Below, piece after piece: positions 1 through 9,415 of a DNA stretch of 64,000 bases. Origin of the DNA: Roseococcus sp. Its GTDB lineage: Bacteria > Pseudomonadota > Alphaproteobacteria > Acetobacterales > Acetobacteraceae. The stretch is from NCBI GenBank assembly GCA_026414745.1, contig JAOAIK010000030.1:62001-126000 (forward strand), written 5' to 3'. The notes beneath the pieces are model-generated. The model was not told the DNA's origin. It was given only the letters and a program-made list of their open reading frames with translations, and ran no database searches. The position numbers and the translations under genes are program-made. The first letter of the stretch is position 1; every line of letters begins with the position of its first letter.

Positions 1-1182
1 CGCGTCGAGCGCGGAAAGGCCGGCGCGCAGCCGCCCGCGCACCTCGGAGGCGATGTGCATCACCTGGCTGTAGCGCTCGATGCGGAACTGCGCGGTGACG
101 CGCACGCTGCCGATGGCGGCGACGCGCCCGACATCGTTGCGCCCGAGGTCGAGCAGCATCAGGTGCTCGGCGCGCTCCTTGGGGTCGGCCAGCAGCTCCG
201 CCTCCAGCGCCGCATCCTCCTCCGGCGTGGCGCCGCGTCGGCGCGTGCCGGCGAGCGGGCGGATCGTCACCTCGCCATCCTTCACGCTGACCAGGATTTC
301 CGGCGAGGCACCCACCACCGCGAAGCCGCCATGGTCGAAGAAGAACAGGTAGGGGGCGGGGTTGATGCGCCGCAGCGCGCGGTAGAGCGCGAAGGGCGGC
401 AGGGCGAAGGGCGCCTCGAAGCGTTGCGAGGGCACGATCTGGAAGGCGTCGCCGGCGCGGATGTACTCGCGCGCGCGCTCCACCGCGGCCATGAAGGCCT
501 CGGGGGTGAAGTTGGAGACCGGCGCGGGCGGAGGTGGCAGCCGCGCGGGGGGCGCGGGGCGGGGAAGGGGCCGGGCGAGGGCGGCCTCGGCGTCGTCGAG
601 GCGCTGCTGCGCCAGCGCCCAGGCGGCCTCCGCATTCCCTCCTGCCTCGGCCCAGACGGGCGTGGCCAGGGTCAGCACGTCGCGCACATGGTCGAAGACG
701 GCGATCAGGGTGGGGCGGACCAGGATCGCCTCGGGGATGCCGAGCACATCGGGCTTCAGGCTCGGCAGGCGCTCCATCTGCCGCACCATGTCGTAGCCGA
801 GATAGCCGAACAGCCCCGCGGCGATGGGCGGCACGCCGGGCGGCAGGCGCATGCGGATGGCGGCGATGCGCCGCGCGAGCGCGGCGAGCGGCGCCTCCTC
901 CTCCGGCTCGAAGGCGTGCGGCGCGGCCAGGAACTGCGTGTTGCACTCCGCCACCCCGCCCCGGCAGCGCCAGACGAGGTCGGGCGCGAAGCCGATGGCC
1001 GAGAAGCGCCCGCGCGCCGCGCCGCCCTCGACGCTCTCCAGCAGGAAGGCGTGCGGCCGGCCCTCGGCCAGCTTGAGGAAGGCCCCCACGGGCGTTTCCA
1101 GGTCGGCCACGCGCTCGCGGAACAGAAGCTGGTTCTCGCCGCGGGCGAAAGCCTCGCGGAAGGCGGCGTCGGGCCCGCTCAT
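1..1182 (-). CDS. trpE: Anthranilate synthase component I (3' end cut by window)
   Basis: Large subunit of anthranilate synthase, which converts chorismate to anthranilate in tryptophan synthesis, normally with the TrpG amidotransferase. I translated 394 codons from the ATG at 1182; the C-terminus lies beyond base 1. The N-terminal half has the TrpE lead-in (residues about 20-150, with AAGLFGYLGYDMVRQ). The chorismate-binding domain shows PLAGTRRRG (about residue 309), LDLGRNDVGRV (about 347) and QVMHIASEV (about 374), all diagnostic of TrpE rather than of PabB or isochorismate synthases. The start lies one base after the stop of the upstream foldase gene, so the two are probably co-transcribed. 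The downstream partner (trpG expected) is outside the window. Confidence 0.93.
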   Translation of the reverse strand, partial: MSGPDAAFREAFARGENQLLFRERVADLETPVGAFLKLAEGRPHAFLLESVEGGAARGRFSAIGFAPDLVWRCRGGVAECNTQFLAAPHAFEPEEEAPLAALARRIAAIRMRLPPGVPPIAAGLFGYLGYDMVRQMERLPSLKPDVLGIPEAILVRPTLIAVFDHVRDVLTLATPVWAEAGGNAEAAWALAQQRLDDAEAALARPLPRPAPPARLPPPPAPVSNFTPEAFMAAVERAREYIRAGDAFQIVPSQRFEAPFALPPFALYRALRRINPAPYLFFFDHGGFAVVGASPEILVSVKDGEVTIRPLAGTRRRGATPEEDAALEAELLADPKERAEHLMLLDLGRNDVGRVAAIGSVRVTAQFRIERYSQVMHIASEVRGRLRAGLSALDA

Positions 1183-1183
1183 C

Positions 1184-3076
1184 TCAGTTCCCCGCCACGC
1201 GCTCGAGCAGGCGCGGATTGATGCGCACTTCGGCGCGCGCGCGCAGCGCGGCCTGGTGCTGGGCCTCCAGATCCTCGGCGACCGCCTGCGCCCCCTCGCG
1301 CCGGATGGCGGCGAGCTGCGCCGCGAGGTCGGGCGGGTCGGGCCGCGTGACGGCGAGGAGCTGGATCACCGCGAAGGACTGCGCGCGCGCCACCATGGTC
1401 ACGCCGCCCGGGGGCAGCTCGAAGGTCGGGGCCAGGAGGTCGCGCGGCATGGGATTGCCGCCGCCCGGGGTGCGGGGGAAGGGGCCGAGCTCCTCGGGCC
1501 GGGCGCCGGCGGCCTCGGCGGCGGCGGCGAGGCTCTGCCCGGCGCGGGTGGCGGCGAGCAGCGCGGCCGCCCGCCCCTCCTGGTGGCGGCGGCGCTGGTC
1601 GGCGATCCAGGCGGCGGTCGCCTCCTCGCGCACCGTCTCGAGCGGGCGCAGCCGGGGCGGGATCACCTCGCGGATCTGCACCGCCATGAAGCCCCAGGGC
1701 CCCTCCAGCAGCCGGATGTCGGCGCCCCGGTCGAGGGCGAAGATGCGCGCGAGGGCGGCGGCGCGCGCGGCCTCGGCCACCGGCAGGGCGGCGGGCTCGC
1801 CCTCGGGCGTCAGGCCGCGCGCGTCCAGCCGCGCGGTGGCGAAGCCGAGGTCGTAGCGCCGCGCCACCTCCTCGAGCGGCGTGCGCGCGGCCAGCGCGTC
1901 CTCGATGCGGTTGGCGCGCTCGAAGGCGAGGTCGGCGGCGCGCTCGGCGGCGATCTCGAGGCGCAGCTCCTCGCGCACCTCGGCGAGGTCGCGCCGGGTG
2001 GCGGGCTCGATCTCGGCCACCCGGAGAACATGCCAGCCGAAGGGGCTGCGCAGCGGCGCCGAGACGGCCCCCGGCGCCAGGGCGAAGGCGGCCTGCGCGA
2101 GGGCGGGAATGGGCAGCTCGGCGGCGCTGGAGAGGCCGAGATCGCTCGCGCTGCCGCCGGCCTCGCGCGCCGCGGCCTCGATCTCGGCGAAGGGCGTCGC
2201 GGCGCCCCAGCGCGCGGCCAGCGCCTGGGCGCGCGCCTCGTCGGGCAGGAGGGCCTGCAGCACGCGCCGGCGCTCCGGCGTCTCGTAGCGGGAGCGGTGC
2301 GCGGCGTAGGCCTCCTCGATCTCGCGCTCGCTCACCTCGACGGCGGCGATCATGCGCTCGGCGTTGAGCACCGCGATGCTCACCTCGCGGTATTCGGGGG
2401 TGGAGAAGCGCTCGGCGTTGTTCTCGTGGAAGCGGGCGAGTTGCGCCTCCTCCGGCTGGCCGGGGTCGGGCGCCTCGGCGAAGGGCAGCTCGACGAGGGT
2501 GACGCTGCGCTGCTCGACCTGCCAGGCGAGCAGGGGGCGGGCGGCCGCCTCGGGCAGGGCCGCGCCGGCGCGCACCGCACCCGCGATCTGCTGCCGCGCG
2601 AGGTCGGCGCGCAGCAGGGCGAGGAAGCCGGCCTCGGTCAGCTCGTTGTTGCGCAGGAAGGCGTTGAACATCTCGCGCGAGAAGCGCCCGTCCGGCCCCT
2701 GGAAGCCGGTGATGCGGAAGACGTAGTCGCGCACCGCCGCATCCGGCACCACCACGCCGAGCCGCGCCGCCTCCTGCCGGATCAGCCGATCGAGCACCAG
2801 CCCCTCCACCGCCTGCTCGGCGATGGCGCGGCGGATGCGCTGGTCGGGCTCGAAGCCGCCCTGCAGGGCGCGGGTGATGCGCTGCAGCTCGCGCCGGGCC
2901 GCCTCCTGCGCCTCCGTCGCCTCGATCGCCTCGCCGCCGACCCGCGCCACCGCGTCGTCGCGGCCGATGTTGCGCACCATGTCCTCGATCCCCCACACGG
3001 CGAAGGAGAGGATCAGCAGGACGAAGAGCGCCTTCGCGAACCAGGTGCCGGCGAGCCGGCGCATCCACATGATCAT
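1184..3076 (-). CDS. ppiD: PpiD-type membrane-anchored periplasmic peptidyl-prolyl isomerase/chaperone
   Basis: A 630-residue protein with a single N-terminal membrane anchor (about residues 12-30, AKALFVLLILSFAVWGIEDM), then a SurA/PpiD N-terminal chaperone domain (about 35-200) and a parvulin-like PpiC region (about 240-360, including TPFAEIEAAA and the SPFGWHVLRV strand). A degenerate C-terminal second half follows. The family helps outer-membrane and secreted proteins fold at the inner-membrane surface; the parvulin domain is often catalytically weak. Three in-frame ATGs lie within the first five codons (3076, 3070, 3064), so the exact start is uncertain. It is divergent from tpiA and immediately followed by trpE, one base away. 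The assignment as PpiD rather than SurA rests on the membrane anchor and length. Confidence 0.85.
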   Translation of the reverse strand: MIMWMRRLAGTWFAKALFVLLILSFAVWGIEDMVRNIGRDDAVARVGGEAIEATEAQEAARRELQRITRALQGGFEPDQRIRRAIAEQAVEGLVLDRLIRQEAARLGVVVPDAAVRDYVFRITGFQGPDGRFSREMFNAFLRNNELTEAGFLALLRADLARQQIAGAVRAGAALPEAAARPLLAWQVEQRSVTLVELPFAEAPDPGQPEEAQLARFHENNAERFSTPEYREVSIAVLNAERMIAAVEVSEREIEEAYAAHRSRYETPERRRVLQALLPDEARAQALAARWGAATPFAEIEAAAREAGGSASDLGLSSAAELPIPALAQAAFALAPGAVSAPLRSPFGWHVLRVAEIEPATRRDLAEVREELRLEIAAERAADLAFERANRIEDALAARTPLEEVARRYDLGFATARLDARGLTPEGEPAALPVAEAARAAALARIFALDRGADIRLLEGPWGFMAVQIREVIPPRLRPLETVREEATAAWIADQRRRHQEGRAAALLAATRAGQSLAAAAEAAGARPEELGPFPRTPGGGNPMPRDLLAPTFELPPGGVTMVARAQSFAVIQLLAVTRPDPPDLAAQLAAIRREGAQAVAEDLEAQHQAALRARAEVRINPRLLERVAGN

Positions 3077-3104
3077 GGGGGGCGCATAGCGGGTCGGCGG
3101 GCTG

Positions 3105-3131
3105 TTGCCAAACGCCGCGCTGGGCTATCCG
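3105..3131 (+). promoter_or_regulatory. Weak candidate promoter for tpiA
   Basis: A TTGCCA hexamer (3105-3110) is followed after 15 bases by TATCCG (3126-3131), inside the 82-base divergent gap between the foldase gene and tpiA. Spacing is shorter than the usual 17, so this is only a candidate. The tpiA Shine-Dalgarno (GGAAGGGAGA, 3141-3150) lies just downstream. Confidence 0.2.
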
Positions 3132-3158
3132 GGGGCGCAAGGAAGGGAGAACGCCCCC

Positions 3159-3908
3159 ATGACGCCCGGGATCCGCCCGCTCATCGCCGGCAACTGGAAG
3201 ATGCACGGCACGCTGCGCGAGGCCGTGCAGCTCGCCGAGGCGCTGCGCGACGGGGTGGAGGGGGTGGATCTGCTGGTCTGCCCGCCCTTTCCGCACCTGC
3301 ATGCGGTGGCGGTCGCCCTGCTCGGCGGGCGCGTCGCGGTCGGCGCGCAGGACTGCCACGCCGCCCAGCGCGGCGCGCACACGGGCGATGTCAGCGCGGC
3401 GATGCTGCGCGATGCCGGCGCCACCCATGTCATCCTCGGCCATTCCGAGCGGCGCACGAACCACGGCGAGAACGACGCGGCGGTGCTCGCCAAGACAGAG
3501 GCGGCGCTGGCCGCGGGCCTCCTGCCCATCATCTGCGTCGGCGAGACGGAGGCCGAGCGCCTCGCCGGCCTCGCCGAATCGGTGGTGGAGAAGCAGCTCT
3601 CGGGCTCGGTGCCCTACGGCTTCGTCACCGCGGGCGGGATCATCGCCTATGAGCCGGTCTGGGCCATCGGCACGGGCCGCACGCCGACGGAGAGCGACAT
3701 CGCGGCCATCCACGCCGCCATCCGCCGCATCCTGGTCGCGCGCTTCGGCCCAGCGGCGCGCACGACGCGGCTGCTCTATGGCGGCTCGGTCAAGCCCGCC
3801 AATGCGGCGGCCATCCTCGCCCTGCCGGAGGTGGACGGCGCGCTGGTCGGCGGCGCCTCGCTGGTGGCGGCGGATTTCCTGGCCATCGCCGGCGCCGTGC
3901 CGCGCTGA
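3159..3908 (+). CDS. tpiA: Triose-phosphate isomerase
   Basis: Interconverts dihydroxyacetone phosphate and glyceraldehyde 3-phosphate in glycolysis and gluconeogenesis. The 249-residue product has the expected TIM-barrel landmarks: AGNWKMHG (substrate Asn and Lys) at the N-terminus, ILGHSERR (catalytic His), [15 protein letters not shown] (catalytic Glu followed by the mobile loop) and the phosphate-binding [12 protein letters not shown] near the C-terminus. I chose the ATG at 3159 over an upstream in-frame start at 3105. A purine-rich ribosome site sits eight bases ahead of it, and the family begins a few residues before the GNWKM motif. In many relatives secG and pyrG follow tpiA; here serC follows after 46 bases. 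Confidence 0.96.
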   Translation: MTPGIRPLIAGNWKMHGTLREAVQLAEALRDGVEGVDLLVCPPFPHLHAVAVALLGGRVAVGAQDCHAAQRGAHTGDVSAAMLRDAGATHVILGHSERRTNHGENDAAVLAKTEAALAAGLLPIICVGETEAERLAGLAESVVEKQLSGSVPYGFVTAGGIIAYEPVWAIGTGRTPTESDIAAIHAAIRRILVARFGPAARTTRLLYGGSVKPANAAAILALPEVDGALVGGASLVAADFLAIAGAVPR

Positions 3909-3954
3909 GCCGCCCCCGTTGCCCGCCACCCGGGCGCATGCCACCACCGCGGCC

Positions 3955-5079
3955 ATGCTCAAGCCCGAACGCCCGTATTTCTCCTCCGGCCCCTGCGCCA
4001 AGCGCCCCGGCTTCTCGCTGGCGGCGCTGGAGGGGGCGCTGCTCGGCCGCAGCCACCGCGCCGCCGCCCCGAAGGCGAAGCTGCGCGAGGTGATCGAGCG
4101 GTCCCGCGCCCTCCTCGGCATGCCCGCCGACTGGCGGCTCGGCATCGTGCCCGCCTCGGACACGGGGGCGGTGGAGATGGCGCTATGGTCGCTGCTCGGC
4201 CCCCGCGGGGTGGACGCCCTGGTCTGGGAGAGCTTCTCGGCCGAATGGGCGGCCGACCTCGCCGAGCAGCTCCGCCTGCCCGATCTGCGGGTGCTCAAGG
4301 CCCCCTATGGCCGGCTGCCCGATCTCTCGGCGGTGGACTGGGGGCGCGACGTGGTCTTCGTCTGGAACGGCACCACCTCGGGCGTGCGCCTGCCCGATGG
4401 CGGGTGGATCGCCCCCGACCGCGAGGGGCTGGCCATCTGCGACGCCACCAGCGCCGCCTTCGCCATGGCACTGCCCTGGGAGCGGCTGGATGTGGTCACC
4501 TGGTCCTGGCAGAAGGTGCTGGGGGGCGAGGCGGCGCACGGCATGCTCGCCCTGTCGCCGCGCGCCGTGGCGCGGCTCGAAGCGCATCGCCCCGCCTGGC
4601 CGCTGCCCAAGATCTTCCGCCTCACCCGGGGCGGGCGGCTGATCGAGGGCATCTTCCAGGGCGAGACCATCAACACCCCCTCGCTGCTCTGCGTCGAGGA
4701 TGCGCTCGATGGGCTGCGCTGGGCGGAGTCGCTGGGCGGGCTGCCCGCGCTGATCGCCCGCGCCGAGGGCAACCTCGCCCTGGTGGCGGAATGGGTGGCG
4801 CGCAGCGACTGGGCGGCCTTCCTGGCCGAGGATCCGGCCACCCGCTCCTGCACCTCGGTCTGCCTGCGCTTCAAGGCGCTCGCGACCGGGCGCCAGGCGG
4901 AGGTGGCGCGCCGCATGACGGCTTTCCTCGAGCGCGAGGGCGTGGCCCTGGACGCCGCCCATTACCGCGACGCCCCGCCCGGGCTGCGCCTGTGGTGCGG
5001 CGCCACGGTCGAGCGCGAGGATGTGGCGCGCCTCCTGCCCTGGCTGGATGCGGCCTATGCGGAGGCGTTGCGGGGCTAG
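3955..5079 (+). CDS. serC: Phosphoserine aminotransferase
   Basis: PLP-dependent enzyme that converts 3-phosphohydroxypyruvate and glutamate to O-phosphoserine in serine synthesis; also used in pyridoxal phosphate synthesis. The 374-residue product starts with the typical [13 protein letters not shown] motif. The PLP lysine is in [15 protein letters not shown] (about residue 187), with ATSAAFAM just ahead of it contributing the cofactor-binding aspartate region. This is the SerC subfamily common in alphaproteobacteria. It follows tpiA. The stop codon overlaps the stop of the convergent lipoprotein gene by four bases. A serA gene, which often follows serC in relatives, is not in the window. 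Confidence 0.93.
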   Translation: MLKPERPYFSSGPCAKRPGFSLAALEGALLGRSHRAAAPKAKLREVIERSRALLGMPADWRLGIVPASDTGAVEMALWSLLGPRGVDALVWESFSAEWAADLAEQLRLPDLRVLKAPYGRLPDLSAVDWGRDVVFVWNGTTSGVRLPDGGWIAPDREGLAICDATSAAFAMALPWERLDVVTWSWQKVLGGEAAHGMLALSPRAVARLEAHRPAWPLPKIFRLTRGGRLIEGIFQGETINTPSLLCVEDALDGLRWAESLGGLPALIARAEGNLALVAEWVARSDWAAFLAEDPATRSCTSVCLRFKALATGRQAEVARRMTAFLEREGVALDAAHYRDAPPGLRLWCGATVEREDVARLLPWLDAAYAEALRG

Positions 5080-5612
5080 TGCCGGCCCGGCCGGATGTCG
5101 CGCCGGCTGAGTTCCGCCGCCGCCGCCCCGCCCGCCACGGCCACCGCCGGCAGATGCGGCAGGCTGCCGAGGCGACGCAGCGTCTCGCGCGGGCCGAGGG
5201 GGAAGAGTTCGGGCAGGTTCAGCGCCGCCTCGGCGCGCACGGGGCTGCCGGCGCGCAGCCCCTCTGCGGCGGCGCGCAGGGCGCGCTCCACCGGCTCGGC
5301 GGGGGCGGCGGGGGCGATGCCGAGGGCGGCGCGCATCTCGCGCCGCCCCTCCTCCAGCGCGGTGAGGGTGGCGGGATCGGTGCCCGGCGCCCAGCGCGGG
5401 TCGCTGCGGAAGCTGCGCGCCAGGAACTCGAGCTGCGCCGCGGCGATGGCCGCGCGTTCGGGATGGCCCGCGAGGGCGGCGGTGTCGCCGAGGTTGCGCG
5501 GCGCATGGAGGGCCGCGCCCCGCACCGGATCGCCGATGCCGCCGAGGTGCCCCGTCACCGGATCATCGGCGCAGGCGGCGAGCAGCAGGGGCAGGACCAG
5601 CAGGGGGCGCAT
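5076..5612 (-). CDS. Small predicted lipoprotein, unknown function
   Basis: A 178-residue protein that I do not recognise. The N-terminus [14 protein letters not shown] is a short hydrophobic signal ending in a lipobox (LAAC), so it is probably lipidated at Cys14 and held in the envelope. The remainder is Ala/Arg-rich and predicted mostly helical, with no motif I can name. The ATG at 5612 was preferred over one 13 codons upstream because it puts the signal sequence at the very N-terminus. It is transcribed against serC, with which it shares four bases at the stops, and divergently from hisZ. Its position between serC and hisZ is where serA often lies in relatives. Confidence 0.62.
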   Translation of the reverse strand: MRPLLVLPLLLAACADDPVTGHLGGIGDPVRGAALHAPRNLGDTAALAGHPERAAIAAAQLEFLARSFRSDPRWAPGTDPATLTALEEGRREMRAALGIAPAAPAEPVERALRAAAEGLRAGSPVRAEAALNLPELFPLGPRETLRRLGSLPHLPAVAVAGGAAAAELSRRDIRPGRH

Positions 5613-5674
5613 GGCCGCATCCTGCCCCGGCGCATCTTGCCGTCCAACCACCCCCCTGCCACACAGCGCCCGGC

Positions 5675-6832
5675 ATGAACGAAGCGCCCCCCATGGCCGC
5701 CGGCCTGCTCCCCGCGGGCCTGATGGACCTCCTCCCGCCCGAGGCGGAGCGCGAGGCCGCGCTCGTCGCCGCGCTGATGGAGAGCTTCGCCCGCCACGGC
5801 TACGAGCGGGTGGAGCCGCCGCTGCTGGAGTTCGAGGAGGGGCTGCTCGGCGGCTCCGGCGCGGCGGTGGCCGAGCAGACCTTCCGCCTGATGGACCCGG
5901 TGAGCCAGCGCATGATGGGGCTGCGCGCCGACATCACGCCGCAGGTGGCGCGCATCGCGGCCACGCGGCTCGGCCTGCAGGCGCGGCCGCTGCGCCTCTG
6001 CTACGAGGGCCAGGTGCTGCGGGTGCGGGGCAGCGAGCTCGCCCCCGCCCGCCAGCTGACCCAGGCCGGCATCGAGCTGATCGGCTCCGCCGCGCCCGAG
6101 GCCGATGCCGAGGTGGCGCTGGTGGCGGCCGAGGCGCTCCTCCGGCTTGGCATCACCGGCATCACGCTGGATGTCACCCTGCCGCGCATGGCCTCCACCC
6201 TGCTCGAGGCGGCGGGGATCGCGCCGCCCCTCGCGGGGCGGCTGATCCGCGCGCTCGATCGCAAGGATGCGGCTGCCGTGGCCGCGCTGGCCGGCGAGGC
6301 GGGACCGGTGGCGGGGCTGCTGTCGCCGCTCCTCGCGGCAGCGGGGCCCGCGCCGGCCGCGCTCGGCGTGCTGGAGGCGCTGGCGCTGCCCGAGGCCGCG
6401 CGCGCCATCGCCGCCCATGCGCGCGAGGTGATCGACGCCATCGCGCGCCGTGCGCCGGCGCTGCGTGTGACGCTGGACCCGGTGGAGTTCCGCGGCTTCC
6501 GCTATCATGTCGGCGTCGCCTTCACGATCTTCGGTCCCGGCGCGACGGGCGAGCTGGCGCGCGGCGGGCGCTATCTTTCGGCCAATGACGAGCCCGCGAC
6601 GGGCATGACGCTCTATCCCGATGCGGTGCTGCGCGCCGCGCCGCCCTTGCCGCGCCGGCCGCGCTGCTTCCTGCCGCCCGGCACGCCGGCCGCGGCGGGC
6701 GAGGCGCTGCGCGCGCAGGGCTTTGCCACGGTGGCCGGCCTGTCGGCGGCGGATGACGCGCGGCGGCTGCGCTGCTCCCATGTATGGGACGGGGCCGCGG
6801 CACGGCCCCTCCGAGAGGAAGGTTCGGACTGA
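5675..6832 (+). CDS. hisZ: ATP phosphoribosyltransferase regulatory subunit
   Basis: HisZ is a catalytically inactive paralogue of histidyl-tRNA synthetase that pairs with the short form of HisG and mediates histidine feedback on the first step of histidine synthesis. The 385-residue product shows the class II synthetase fold: [13 protein letters not shown] at the N-terminus, [21 protein letters not shown] (motif 2-like) and [12 protein letters not shown], then [15 protein letters not shown] where HisS would have its ATP and histidine residues. It lacks the C-terminal anticodon-binding domain. Its stop TGA shares one base with the purA start (TGATG), so translation is likely coupled; hisZ-purA is a recurrent alphaproteobacterial pair. 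Confidence 0.92.
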   Translation: MNEAPPMAAGLLPAGLMDLLPPEAEREAALVAALMESFARHGYERVEPPLLEFEEGLLGGSGAAVAEQTFRLMDPVSQRMMGLRADITPQVARIAATRLGLQARPLRLCYEGQVLRVRGSELAPARQLTQAGIELIGSAAPEADAEVALVAAEALLRLGITGITLDVTLPRMASTLLEAAGIAPPLAGRLIRALDRKDAAAVAALAGEAGPVAGLLSPLLAAAGPAPAALGVLEALALPEAARAIAAHAREVIDAIARRAPALRVTLDPVEFRGFRYHVGVAFTIFGPGATGELARGGRYLSANDEPATGMTLYPDAVLRAAPPLPRRPRCFLPPGTPAAAGEALRAQGFATVAGLSAADDARRLRCSHVWDGAAARPLREEGSD

Positions 6833-8121
6833 TGGCGAATGTCGCCGTGATCGGCGTCCAGTGGGGCGACGAGGGCAAGGGCAAGGTGGTGGACTGGCTC
6901 GCCAGCCGCGCCGACATCGTGGTGCGCTTCCAGGGCGGGCACAATGCCGGCCACACCCTGGTGGTGGGCGGCGTCACCTACAAGCTCTCGCTGCTGCCCT
7001 CGGGCATCGTGCGCGGCAAGCTCGGCCTCATCGGCAACGGGGTGGTGCTCGACCCCGAGGCGCTGCTGGGCGAGATCGCGAAGCTGCGCGCGCAGGGGCT
7101 CGACGTCGGCCCGCACAACCTGCGCATCGCCGAGAACACGCCGCTGATCCTGCCCCTGCACCCCGCGCTCGACCGCGCGCGCGAGGCGGCGCGCGGGCAG
7201 CACAAGATCGGCACCACCGGCCGCGGCATCGGCCCCGCCTACGAGGACAAGGTGGGCCGGCGCGCCATCCGCCTCTGCGACCTCGCGGAGCCGGAGACGG
7301 TCTCGGCCAAGCTCGACGAGCTGCTGCTGCACCACAACGCGCTGCTGCGCGGCCTCGGCGCGGCCACCTTCGAGAAGGCGGCGCTGTTCGAGGCGCTGAT
7401 GGCGCTGGCGCCGCGGCTGCTGCCCTATGCCGAGCCGGTGTGGGAGCGGCTGGAGGCCGCCCGCCGCGAGGGCCGGCGCGTGCTCTTCGAGGGCGCGCAG
7501 GCGGTGATGCTGGACGTGGACCACGGCACCTACCCCTATGTGACCAGCAGCAACACGGTGGCCGGCAATGCCGCGGCCGGGGCCGGGGTGGGGCCGGAGG
7601 CCATCGGCCTCGTGCTGGGCATCGCCAAGGCCTACACGACGCGCGTGGGCTCCGGCCCCTTTCCGACGGAGCTGCACGACGAGACGGGCCGGCTGCTGGG
7701 CGAGCGCGGGCACGAGTTCGGCACCGTCACCGGCCGCCCCCGCCGCTGCGGCTGGTTCGACGCGGCGATGGTGCGCCAGGCGGTGAAGATCGGCGGCGTG
7801 CAGGGCCTCGTCCTCACCAAGCTCGACGTGCTGGACGGGCTGCCGGAGCTGAAGATCTGCACCGGCTATCGCGTGAACGGCGAGCTGCTGCGCCGCCTGC
7901 CCTTCGCCATGCGCGCCCAGGCGGCGGCCGAGCCGGTCTATGAGGTGATGGAGGGCTGGTCGGGCTCCACCCGCGGCGCGCGCAGCTATGCCGAGCTGCC
8001 GGCCCAGGCGGTGAAATACGTCCGGCGCATCGAGGAGCTGGTGGAGGCGCCGGTGATGATGCTCTCCACCTCGCCCGAGCGGGACGACACCATCGCGCTG
8101 CGGGATCCGTTCGCGGGGTAG
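6832..8121 (+). CDS. purA: Adenylosuccinate synthetase
   Basis: Joins IMP and aspartate using GTP, the first committed step of AMP synthesis. The 429-residue product opens with the family signature [13 protein letters not shown] (P-loop and catalytic Asp/His), followed by [42 protein letters not shown] (IMP site) and [10 protein letters not shown] near residue 300. The ATG at 6832 is preferred over an in-frame start at 6784: it begins directly before the signature and overlaps the hisZ stop by one base. Length is normal for the family. Confidence 0.97.
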   Translation: MANVAVIGVQWGDEGKGKVVDWLASRADIVVRFQGGHNAGHTLVVGGVTYKLSLLPSGIVRGKLGLIGNGVVLDPEALLGEIAKLRAQGLDVGPHNLRIAENTPLILPLHPALDRAREAARGQHKIGTTGRGIGPAYEDKVGRRAIRLCDLAEPETVSAKLDELLLHHNALLRGLGAATFEKAALFEALMALAPRLLPYAEPVWERLEAARREGRRVLFEGAQAVMLDVDHGTYPYVTSSNTVAGNAAAGAGVGPEAIGLVLGIAKAYTTRVGSGPFPTELHDETGRLLGERGHEFGTVTGRPRRCGWFDAAMVRQAVKIGGVQGLVLTKLDVLDGLPELKICTGYRVNGELLRRLPFAMRAQAAAEPVYEVMEGWSGSTRGARSYAELPAQAVKYVRRIEELVEAPVMMLSTSPERDDTIALRDPFAG

Positions 8122-8125
8122 CGGC

Positions 8126-9055
8126 TTGAGCGACGACCTGTTCTCGGAACCGAAGCCCGAGAACACTTGCGCCTTGTGGGACGCGCTCATTCGGGATGAG
8201 CCGCGCGCTCGCTTCCTGCGCGAGCAGATTCAACGGCTTTGGTCGCGGTTCAGGCCCTTCGCCACGAACCAGTTCCGCAAAGAGTTTCCGTCGCGCACCC
8301 ACCACAGGCTGTGGGAAATGGCGTTGACCGTCGCCCTTCTGGAGCAAGGGCTCCCGCTCGAGCCGCAACCCGATGCCGCCCCCGATCTCGGGTTTCTCAC
8401 CCCCGACGGAAGGCGCGTGTGGATCGAGGCCGCATGCGTGACACCCGGGGCGGATGGCAATCCGGATCAGGTGCCGGTGCTGCGCCCGGCGATGGAGGTC
8501 GGGATCGCGCAGCGCTTTCCCGAGGAGCGGATTCTCTTGCGGCTTCTGGAGACGATTGACCGCAAGCGCGCGCAGCGGCGCCGCCACCTGGCCGCTGGTC
8601 GCGTCTCGATTCACGACGCTTATGTGATCGCCTTGAACATCGCGCACGCCCAGGAACCCGTGCTGTGGGGCGCGCAGCACTTGATCGTGAAGGCCGCGTT
8701 CGGGCTTGGCAGGCTGGTGCTCGAGTTCGATCCATCGCTTGGCAGAACCGTCGCCGTCGTGCACGAAGAGCGTCCTCACCTCGTGCGCGCCAAGGGACGG
8801 CCGATCTCCTCCTCCCTGTTCCTCGACGACGAGGCGGCGGAGGTCTCCGCGCTGCTGTGTTCGGATTTCCACGCGGGGCGGCTCCTCGCTGCCCCGGTTC
8901 AGGAGGTCTGCAGCGAGATGGTTTGCGTCCACAACCCCTTCGCCTCGGTGAGGTTGAAGGAGGGATGCCTCGGCGCCGGTCACGAATATGTCGCGGTCGC
9001 CGACGGCGCGGGGGATCTTCGGATCCGGCGCGTCGTCGCCCAGCCGGGCGGTTGA
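8126..9055 (+). CDS. Unrecognised protein with a possible PD-(D/E)XK nuclease-like core; atypical composition
   Basis: A 309-residue soluble protein of unknown function. The segment LWEMALTVALLEQGL, then PDLGFLTPDGRR and VWIEAACV (about residues 62-105) has the order Glu-helix, Pro-Asp strand, hydrophobic strand with Glu. That is the skeleton of a PD-(D/E)XK nuclease site, but with Ala where Lys is expected, so this is a weak structural guess. No signal peptide or membrane segment is seen. The only upstream in-frame start is a TTG four bases after the purA stop. Base use differs from its neighbours: AT-ending codons are frequent (CTT, TTG, GAT, ATT), and 36 of the 60 bases at 8221-8280 are G or C, well below flanking genes. 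This suggests acquisition by transfer. Confidence 0.6.
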   Translation: MSDDLFSEPKPENTCALWDALIRDEPRARFLREQIQRLWSRFRPFATNQFRKEFPSRTHHRLWEMALTVALLEQGLPLEPQPDAAPDLGFLTPDGRRVWIEAACVTPGADGNPDQVPVLRPAMEVGIAQRFPEERILLRLLETIDRKRAQRRRHLAAGRVSIHDAYVIALNIAHAQEPVLWGAQHLIVKAAFGLGRLVLEFDPSLGRTVAVVHEERPHLVRAKGRPISSSLFLDDEAAEVSALLCSDFHAGRLLAAPVQEVCSEMVCVHNPFASVRLKEGCLGAGHEYVAVADGAGDLRIRRVVAQPGG

Positions 9056-9124
9056 GGGCTGATCGTCAGCGTCGCGCGGTGCTGCTTCCTGCCCCGCGGT
9101 CGGAAACTCTGCTAGACTTGCCGG

Positions 9125-9364
9125 ATGAGCGACAATCTGGTGCTGGAGCACCTCCGGCATATCCGTGCTTCCATTGACGCCTTGCGCGAGGAGGCGCGCG
9201 AGGTGCGCGCGCGTCTGACAGCCGTCGAACTGGGCCTTGCGGCGGTGCGCCGGGAACTGGCCAGCCTTGCCGAAGCGGATGCGCATCTGGCCGCCCGCAC
9301 CGACCGCCTGTCGGATCGCATCGAACGCGTGGAGCGCCGCCTCGAGATCGCGCCCAACGGGTAG
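9125..9364 (+). CDS. Small coiled-coil protein
   Basis: A 79-residue protein, almost entirely a predicted amphipathic coiled coil with heptad-spaced Leu/Ile/Val and many Arg and Glu residues. The opening MSDNLVLEHLRHIRASID and closing RIERVERRLEIA are a pattern I recognise from short uncharacterised proteins common in alphaproteobacteria. Function unknown; it may be a scaffold or partner subunit. It lies 69 bases after the atypical gene at 8126 in the same direction, and 51 bases before a Bug receptor gene. Confidence 0.62.
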   Translation: MSDNLVLEHLRHIRASIDALREEAREVRARLTAVELGLAAVRRELASLAEADAHLAARTDRLSDRIERVERRLEIAPNG

Positions 9365-9415
9365 CCGCCCGCCCCCTCCCGCGCCATGCTCCGCGCCCGG
9401 GAGGAGACCGCCGCC

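Noticed and set aside
824-3652. A 942-codon open frame on the plus strand
   Set aside because: It lies opposite the ppiD gene and runs into tpiA in a wrong frame; composition is Arg/Gly/Ala-rich and shows no domain. In DNA this G+C-rich, long antisense frames are expected.
9056-9124. tRNA or attachment site next to the atypical gene
   Set aside because: I looked for a cloverleaf and for repeats flanking 8126-9055 that would mark integration and saw neither.
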